Positions 53,501 through 62,500 of a stretch of 64,000 nt of DNA are shown here, in pieces. The notes under the pieces are model-generated. The model was not told where the DNA came from, did no database searches, and saw only the letters and a program-made list of their open reading frames with translations. Location: assembly GCF_008728515.1 (NCBI RefSeq), contig NW_022161779.1, positions 108,677-172,676 of the forward strand, read 5' to 3'. Both the position numbers and the translations under genes were made by a program. How positions within the stretch are numbered: position 1 is the stretch's first letter; every line of letters starts with the position of its first letter. The DNA comes from Papio anubis. Taxonomy: Eukaryota; Chordata; Mammalia; Primates; Cercopithecidae.

Positions 53501-56500
53501 GGACTCACCTGAGATCACATAGGCATTAAGGAGTAGAAGTGGGGTTCATATGTGGATAAATTATTGACTCAAAGCCTGTACCCTTTTAACTATTTCATAA
53601 TTTCCAGATTTGTGGGGGAAAGGCAGCTGGAAAATATCTCTTCATGTAGATTTACATCCCTATAGTATATCCCGCAAAGTTTTCTCCTCTGCAGGTTAAA
53701 GTAACTAGAGACCTTCTAGGGTTTTGCCTATGACTTATTTTCTCACTATTAATTGGAAAAGAAAAATCTTAACCATTATGAGGTTGTATGCAGTTGAGTG
53801 AGATTCTTCCCAGAACAACCTTAAGCTTGTGTTGTGTGTTTAATATATATTAGTTTTTACTGTGGGACATTAAGAAACTAGGCATGCCATAATTTGTAAA
53901 ACAGAACAGTTTACACTTTCTAATACAAAAGTGTATCATTGGCTAAAGCAATATAGAAATAGTGTATCCTGGACACAGTGGACATTGATGAGGTAATAAG
54001 GCAGGAATGAATGTCTCCATTTCACAGGTGGGAAACCGAAGGTCAGAGATTAAATGAGTTACACGTCTCAGTAAATGGATTCTAAGTAAATGAGTTCTTC
54101 CACTTGTTTCGGTGAAACAACGTACAGTCATTCTTGACTCTGCTTTCTCTTATACCTCATATCCAGTTCATTGGCAAATGCTATCAGTTCTATTAATATC
54201 CAGAATCCAACAATCAATTATCATTACCTCTGCAGTTACTACTCTGGTCCAAGTCCCTGTCATCTCCTAACTGCTTTATTCTTGTTACCTCCGTCTGTTC
54301 TTTGCCTAGGAACCAGTGATTCTTTTAAAATCAAATCACATTAAATCTCTCCTTTGCTCAACATAAACCAGTGCCTTCCTGTCTCACTTTAGAATAAAAG
54401 TTAAGAGCCTTAAAGTGGCCTAAAAGTCCCACACAGTCTGTGCTCATTTCTGCTCTATTAGAATGCTCTTCTTCCAGATTCATGCATGGCTCATTCCTTT
54501 ACTTCCTCAAATTGCTGTTGGCATGTCATCTTACTGGAGAGTTCTTTCCTGGCCATACTGTATGAAATAGAACTCTCTTACTCTAGCATTCCCTATCTCT
54601 CAGTCCTGCTTTATTTCTGTTCGTAGCAGTAATTTCCACATATTATTTGTTTATTGTTTGTCTCTACCTCCTAAAATATGATCCCCAAGAGAGTAGGGAC
54701 TTTGGCTTATTCACTGCTGATTTCCCAGTACCCAGAGAGTTCCTCACATGTAATAGATGCTTGATTTGTTGAATGAATAAGTGGACAAATGAGCATGGTG
54801 GCTCACACCTTTAATGGCAGCACTTTGGGAGGCTAAGGTAGGAGGATTGCTTGAGACCAGGACTTTTAGACCATCTTGGGCAACATAGCGAGATCCTATG
54901 TCTATAAATAAATAAATAGATAGATATTAGGTTGGTGCAAAAGTAATGGCAAAACTGCAAATACTTTTGCACCAACCTAATAGCTATCTATCTAGCTAAA
55001 TAGATAGATAGATGGATAGATAGAGGTAATGAAAAACAGAGCTAGGGCTTGATCTTTGGCCATTTAAAAGTTTTTGTTTTTTTTTTTTCTGGAAAATACT
55101 GTTTGATTGTATAATGTTTGAGTACTTCTGAAGTGTCAGTTATTGGGCTAGGTGCTGTCAGTATTTTTCCTTTGCTTTTATCCAGCAGTGGCTATAGTTT
55201 TGGTTACACTTGCCACACCTTCATACTTCGACTAAGTGGAATTCATTTGTATAAATAAATTTGTGGAATCAAGGTGAAGATTCAGCCTAACCATGTAACA
55301 CTAACTAGCCAGGGGATTCAAATTTTAAATCTTTGGTAGTACGATATTTCAGTTAATTTAACCAAGGTAGAAAATATTACCTGTTTAAATATATAACAAA
55401 TGATTTCACATCAGTTATGTAATTTCCATTACATCTCATTGGAATTCGTATAGAAAATATTATTAAAAGTTGTACCTAACATACTATAGTTAATATATTT
55501 TTTATTGGATTTCAAGATGTCTTTCATTTATTAAGTCACTATAAATGCTTTTGTTATCTGTTCTAATAGTTAATTGTATTTCCCCAAATCATTTTTCTTT
55601 TAAGAGTTTTAGTAGACACATATATTTTTTTGTAAAGATATGATTTTTTTGTAAAAACGTTAAAGTGTTCAGGAAGGAATACACTAAAAATATCTTATGT
55701 ATTTTATATAAATTATGACTAAGTTTGTTTATTTTATAGCTTATCAGTTTGTGGCCTCTTGCATTCTTTTTTCCTTAAACGTATTTTCTGTTTAAATTAC
55801 AGGAAGAGATACATTAGATGAGTGTGGTTTGAGATACTTGTTAGCTATGCGCCTACACACATGCCTTTTGACATCTCTGCCTCCCTTATACCGAGTGCAG
55901 CTACTTCATCAAGGTAATTCACTCACTGAAGCTTTGCCAACTTTTACTTAATATTGGAGCGGTGGGGTTTATTCACATTTGTGTGTAAACATTAGGTAAG
56001 TCATTACGTGCATACCTATCACTGGCCTTAAGATCTTTCTGTCACATAGTACCCACTTATCATTTTTCTATGCATCCTTCGGCTCTATTCTGTGACTTAC
56101 TTTTCTAACTAAGTTTAGAATAGAATTTATTTACTGAAGTAGTAGCTTAGGGGGTAAATGTGGTATGCCTGAGGTGGTAACCTGAAGTGGCTCTCTGCAG
56201 AGTAGCCCTAAATATCTTGATGTCTTTTCTTTGAAAAATTGTGTAAACTTTGCTCTGTGATATGTTTTTGTATTTATTTTAATGTAAGCATTATGTTCCA
56301 GTTATTTGCCAGCAAGTAAAGTTGATGATTCAGGAAGATCTGCCATATTGATAACAGTGGATTTGCATACTTCAAGCATACTGCCACACCTGATTTGAGA
56401 CATAAGGATTTATATCAGCCTTGTTATTACAGATTAAAAAATTGAAACCATAGAATTAAAAGTGACCTGCCCAGGATACAGGACTATTTATTAGAAGATT

Positions 56501-59500
56501 TGGAGTTTGAATCCCAGTCCAGAGCTCATTTCATTGGACCATATTTCTTTTGAAACCAACATCTTGGAAAGAGTCCCATAATATATGTCTTAGTATTACA
56601 GAACCTAGAACACTAGGCTTGATAGACTGTTATTCCTCCCCATGGCACTTATACCCTTTAACCTATGAATGTTCTTTGAAAACATAACTTTAAATAGCCA
56701 TCTGAAATTCTGTGTCTAAACTGTATTTTATCTACCCAATACTTTATTTTTGAAATAGATTTTGCTGAGGTTTTTTTTCTGTTTGAATTGTCACTGTAAT
56801 GAAGAACCTTGTAGCTTGGCAAGTAAGTATTTACATTCCTGTTTATTTCCTCATGCTAGTTTTCTAGCAGTGGAATTACTGAATCAAAAGGCGTGAAAAT
56901 GATTCACTCTTGATAAGTATCATGAAAATGCCCTTCAGAAATACTGTGCTCATTTACATTCCCAGAAGTTTGTATATACTTACTGTGTACTCACAAAAAT
57001 TGAAAACAAAAAATTATTAAAAATGTAAAATAAAAAAAGTTTGATGATGCCAAAACTCAACCCATTGCCCACATTTGATATTAACATTTTAAGCAATCTA
57101 TGCCATTTGGATAGATTTTTAAAATGGTATCTCCATGTTCTCTTTAATTTTGGGTGATAGTCAAGTGGTATTGAATCAATTAATAACAATTTTTTGCATT
57201 TCCTAGGGCAATCTAAAACACTTCAAATTTCTAAAGCGTTGTCAAATTCCATTTTCCCTTCTACTACAGTTAAAGCATGGGCAATGAGAAGTGACTGGTG
57301 TTATAGGTGATGGTCCTGGGACCAGTTTTCAGGGAAAAATTAAGTAGCCAGTATGTAGATAGAAAAGCTGAGAAGAGCAGAGGTAAACTGTAGAGAATAG
57401 CCTGCCATTGGTAGGTAAATAAAAAGAAGTGCCTGTTGGTGCCCCTGTTCTTTTTCTTCCCTAATAACGTTTTTCACCTCTGCAAGTTTTCAAATACATT
57501 CACTGCTCTTAATCTTGCTTTCTGAACCTAATTCTTCTGACATGTCTGTGTGTATTTTTGTTTTGTTTCTTCTTATACCAAAATTTTAATTAATTTAAGG
57601 ATATAGAATGTAATATGCTATGTATTATTTTATATTATAAATTTTGTATCAGCAAATTATGCATTTTGTGTTGCTGTATATTAGTTTCTAAAGCAGAATT
57701 TCAATTATATGATGCAGTAATTCTCTCTTACAGCAGAGATTTAAATAGTCAAAAAATTAGTCTGTCTTTCAGGTTATTAAAAACTAAATTGATTTTATTA
57801 ATTTTGTCTGGTGTTTTCCCCTAAATTTATAGTGGCAGCCAAGACATGTTGCATTAGTTTTGTGGTATGATTACAAACACAGTTGTTATAATGAGTGTTG
57901 GCAGTGGGAAATTTAAGAGAGTTACGATTGTTATTCAAAATAATAATAGTTTTTTGTTTTTCACTTTCTAAAGGAATTATAGTGAAGCAGTAATTATTAG
58001 AAAAGCTTTAAACTGCATACAAAATCTGTATAGTAGTTGATAATGAAAAAAATTATGTGTAACAATATTGATACTTAATAGCACTGAGAGGCCTGTGTTG
58101 TAATGTGACTTTCATTGACCTCAGACATTTCTTTATTTCTAAAATGAGTTCATAGAGATGGCTACTTGGACTAGTTTGGCTTCTTTCCAAGGCTTCCCAG
58201 AGTTCTTCCCAGCATTCCCATTATTCATTACCATTCTGCATAGTTCACATTCATTACGTTGTGTTTTTACCTGCTCTAAGTCGAATTTCAGTAAGAGTGT
58301 TATTAATAATTGAACTGTTGATAAATCCATTAGTACTTGGAAGTCTAACAGCATCAGTAAAGATTTTGTTGCTTCTACAAATAGCCTAGATCTCTGTCAG
58401 TCTTCTCCCAGGAGGAAAAAAAAACAAACCCAAAACAAAAAACAATGTTCATCAAAAAGCATCAATATTAGGCACTTTAAACTACTTTTAACTGAAGGCA
58501 CTAAAAACAGAGGAATGTACATCATGATTGCAACTTACCCTTATTATTTTCTGGAACTCTCATGAAGTTTAGAGCTTGCTTTGAAGTGATATTTAGCTCC
58601 ATGGGTAGAGAGAAGAATGGGGTAGTGGTGCTAGAATCGACATCCAGGCCGGTGAGCCAAGTGCTTTTGACTTGAACGAAGCTTTCACCATGCTTTCCTT
58701 CCCCTGGGCTCTTGTCGGGGACAACACACCTTGTGTCCTCTTGGGCAGGCCGGATTCACAGGTCCTCGTGACAGAGAAACCTGGAATCAGGCCTGGGCCC
58801 TGCACTCTTAGTTGTGTGAGCTTGGGCAGCTCTTGTGACGTCTTGATAAATTTGGTGTGCCATACGTGTGAATGGCCTGATATTCAAATATTTTTATTTC
58901 TAATGATTAAGTTTTAGTGTCCCTATTTTTGTAGGGGAAACAAAAACAAATGTTTAGGGAAAAAGAGATTTGGATTTTGTGTATCACATTATTGATCTTG
59001 TATTCAGAAACTTATAGTATAAAGTCCTGAATCGATGACAGACTGCCTTTCACTCTTTCTGCTTCAAAATTCTTTCCAAAACGAATGCGTATGTGACTGC
59101 ATGAAAAATTGTTTTTCTTATTTGATACAATTATGAAGGTTATTATTTTATATTTCCAATTTAGGTGTGTCTACATGCCATTTTGCCTGGGCTTTTCATT
59201 CTGAGGCTGAAGAAGAACTGATTAATATGATTCCAGCAATTCAGAGAGGGGACCCCCAGTGGTCTGAATTAAGAGCTATGGGAATAGGGTGGTGGGTGAG
59301 GAACATTAACACGCTTCGGAGATGCATTGAAAAGGTAACTTTTTTTTAGTGGATTTTGAGTTATATTAAAAAAAAAAACTTTTCCTAAAGAAAAAAAGAT
59401 ACTGTCTCCCAGAAAACCTGTAGTGGGAAATTTGTTTGTCTATCTTGAGGTCTTGATATATATATATATATATTTTTTTTTTGGAGATGGAATTTCACTC

Positions 59501-62500
59501 TTGTCGCCTAGGCTGGAGTGCAATGGCGTGATCTTGGCTCACTACAACCTCTGCCTCCTGGGTTCAAGTGATTTTCCTGCCTCAGCCTCCCAAGTAACTG
59601 GGACTACAGGCGTGTGCCACCACACTCAGCTAATTTTTGTATTTTTAGTAGAGACAGGGTTTCACCCATGTTGGCCAGGATGGTCTCGAATCCCTGACCT
59701 CAGGCGATCTGCCCTCCTCGGCCTCCCAAATGGCTGGGATTACAGACGTGAGCCACCATGACTGGTGAGACTTTTTAAAATAAAGTTTCTGGAGATTACA
59801 AAAACTTGACCTTCATAAAACATCCATGCAGTATGATATTGTGTCTTTCTATATAGGCTGAATTTATAATATATCCATGGAATAATAATATTTTCTGTTA
59901 TTAATTGAGGTGTGCTCTAGTTTAAAATGCAAAAATCTAAATTTAGAAAGTAAACTTGAGTTCTTGTTTGTTATTTACATTACAAATGAAACTTTTTATA
60001 CAAAGGACTCTCTGCATCACTAGTTTAATAAGTAGCAAACGTTCTTTGCACGCTTGAAATCTCATTGGATAAAAACAGTTTTGATTTGTATGTACTTGAA
60101 GAACATATCTGTGGCAGCAAGTGAAATGGCTATTTTAGGGCAGGTTTTTGGAGTCAGTTTTCTGGTAGATTCCTTTTAGGAAAAAAAAAAATCAGTTCAG
60201 CTCTCTACCAGGTTTGGTGCCAGTTGCTTTTCATAAATAATTCCATGTTATGTTCTAATCAACCCTATGTCATCATTTCCATTTTACACATAATGGAACT
60301 AAGATTCAGAGAGGCTAGGTAACAAGCCCAAACTCCAGTCATTTATAAATGTTAGATTTAGCCTGTGCCCTTTCTACTTTAGCAGGATTAGGAAAGTGGA
60401 ATTCTCATTCATATTTTCCTTTTAGTCCTTTGGAATTCCCTGGAGTACAATCAGTGGTACTATATTTGTGAAGTATGAATTTGTTTCTCTGAAGGATGCC
60501 AAGACCTTTTCCTGATTAATTCCTTAATAGTAGTTCCCCAAAGAAGACTCACCTGGTAAACTTATGTAGAATGCATATTCTCCATCTCATAACCAGAGAT
60601 TTTAATTTGGTAGGTTAGTGGTAAGGCTGAGGTTTCTTCATCTTAATCAGCATCCCATGATTCTGGTGTGTATGGTTGTCAGATCACAGTTTTAAATGTG
60701 AATCTAAAAGTATTATTTTTCTGTTACATGTAAGGCTACCAACAAAATACCAGTATTTTCTTTTCTAAAATAAGCACAGATATAAGAAGGAATTCATTCC
60801 TGCACCAACTAAAAAATGTGATTTCTGATGTACAGGAAAAGTTAATTGTTAAAGAATATAAATGATGCAGTATCTACATTAAATTTTTTATATTCCAAAG
60901 CACTGGATAAAAGAGGACATATTTTATCTGAATTGTTTCAGATGTATCCCACAAAGATTTTACTTCTTGTCAACATGTGTCTTGTCATTATAATTGTCTG
61001 TGATAATATACATATGATTTATTTCTGCAAGTAATTTATTTCTTAAAATTAAATCAAAGGGATATGTACATTTTCTGCCTTGAAATGTGTATTATAAATC
61101 AGCTGAATACAAATAAAATTCTTCTAAAACTGATGGAGCATATTGAAGCACTAAGTTAAATGATAAGGGGCAGAGAACACAATTAAAAGGGGGAAGTGAA
61201 AAGAGTATTGAGAGTAAAATGTTTTCTTTTTTTCCTTTCTTTTTTTTTTTTTTTGAGATGGAATCTCACTCTGTCACCCAGGCTGAAGTGCAGTGGTGTA
61301 ATCTTGGCTCACTGCAACCTCTTCCTCCCGGGTTGAAGCAATTCTCCCACCCAGCCTCCGAGTAGCTGCGACGACAGGTGTGCGCCACCACGCCTGGCTA
61401 ATTTTTGTATTAGTAGAGACGGGGTTTCACCACGTTGGCCAGACTTCCCTCGAACTCCTGACCTCAAGTGATCTGCCTGTCTCGACCTCCCAAAATGCTG
61501 GGATTACAGGCATGAACCACTGCGCCCGACCCAAGAGTAAAGCATTTTCATGATGTAATTTAGGTGTCTTTTCCCTTTTTCCCATACCTTAGTATTATAG
61601 CTTCCTGCTTTGCCATCAATGTGAGCTAATTAATAAAACGTCCACTGTTTTTTTGTCAGTATGCCTTTCAGCTTAATGATTTGCAGAGGCTGTATCTCAG
61701 CATCCTGGAAAAATCAGATATGGCCTATATGCTCTTATGTTTAAGACAGTATGATTACATACAGTATAACATGTTGAATTTTCAAGAAAAAACTCACATC
61801 TATTGAATATTCTGCCTTCTTTATTACTTTCTATGTTAGTTTCAGTTCTACGTGGGTTCTATTCCCTTTTCTAACCCTTACTGTGTGACTGTAGGCAATT
61901 CACTTAACCTTTCTGTCTCAGTCAGTTCATCTGTAAAATGGGAATAATGATAGAACCTCATGGTTTGTAGTGATGCAATAAGATAACAAAAGGTGCATAG
62001 ACTCATGCCCAGTACATGGTAAATAGTCAGTAAGTGCTGGCTGTAATTAAGATTTTTACCATAATTACTGGCTTGTAAATGATTATCTCTAGGAGCGTGT
62101 ATTAATATTATAACCTACTGAAGATTGTGAAGCAGAAACAACTTTTTCTGTCTCTACACTTTCTATCAGCCATGGAAGTAGCAGGGAAACATTGTTGATT
62201 AATTGATTGTAATTCTTTTGTCAAATTATTAATTTAATATTTAATTTATCATTTAGGTTGCCAAAGCTTCTTTTCAAAGGAACAATGATGCCTTAGATGC
62301 TGCACTATTCTACCTTTCAATGAAGAAGAAAGCAGTAGTGTGGGGTCTGTTTAGGTAAGTTGCCTTGACACTTAATGTGATTCAACAGAATAAAGATTGT
62401 GCTGTGAGTAAGAAACCTAATGCTTTTGAAAATAATTAGGTGTATGAGCTTCATCAAATCAACTTCTATGCGACTTGGTTCCTTTAGCTGAAGAAAAGGG

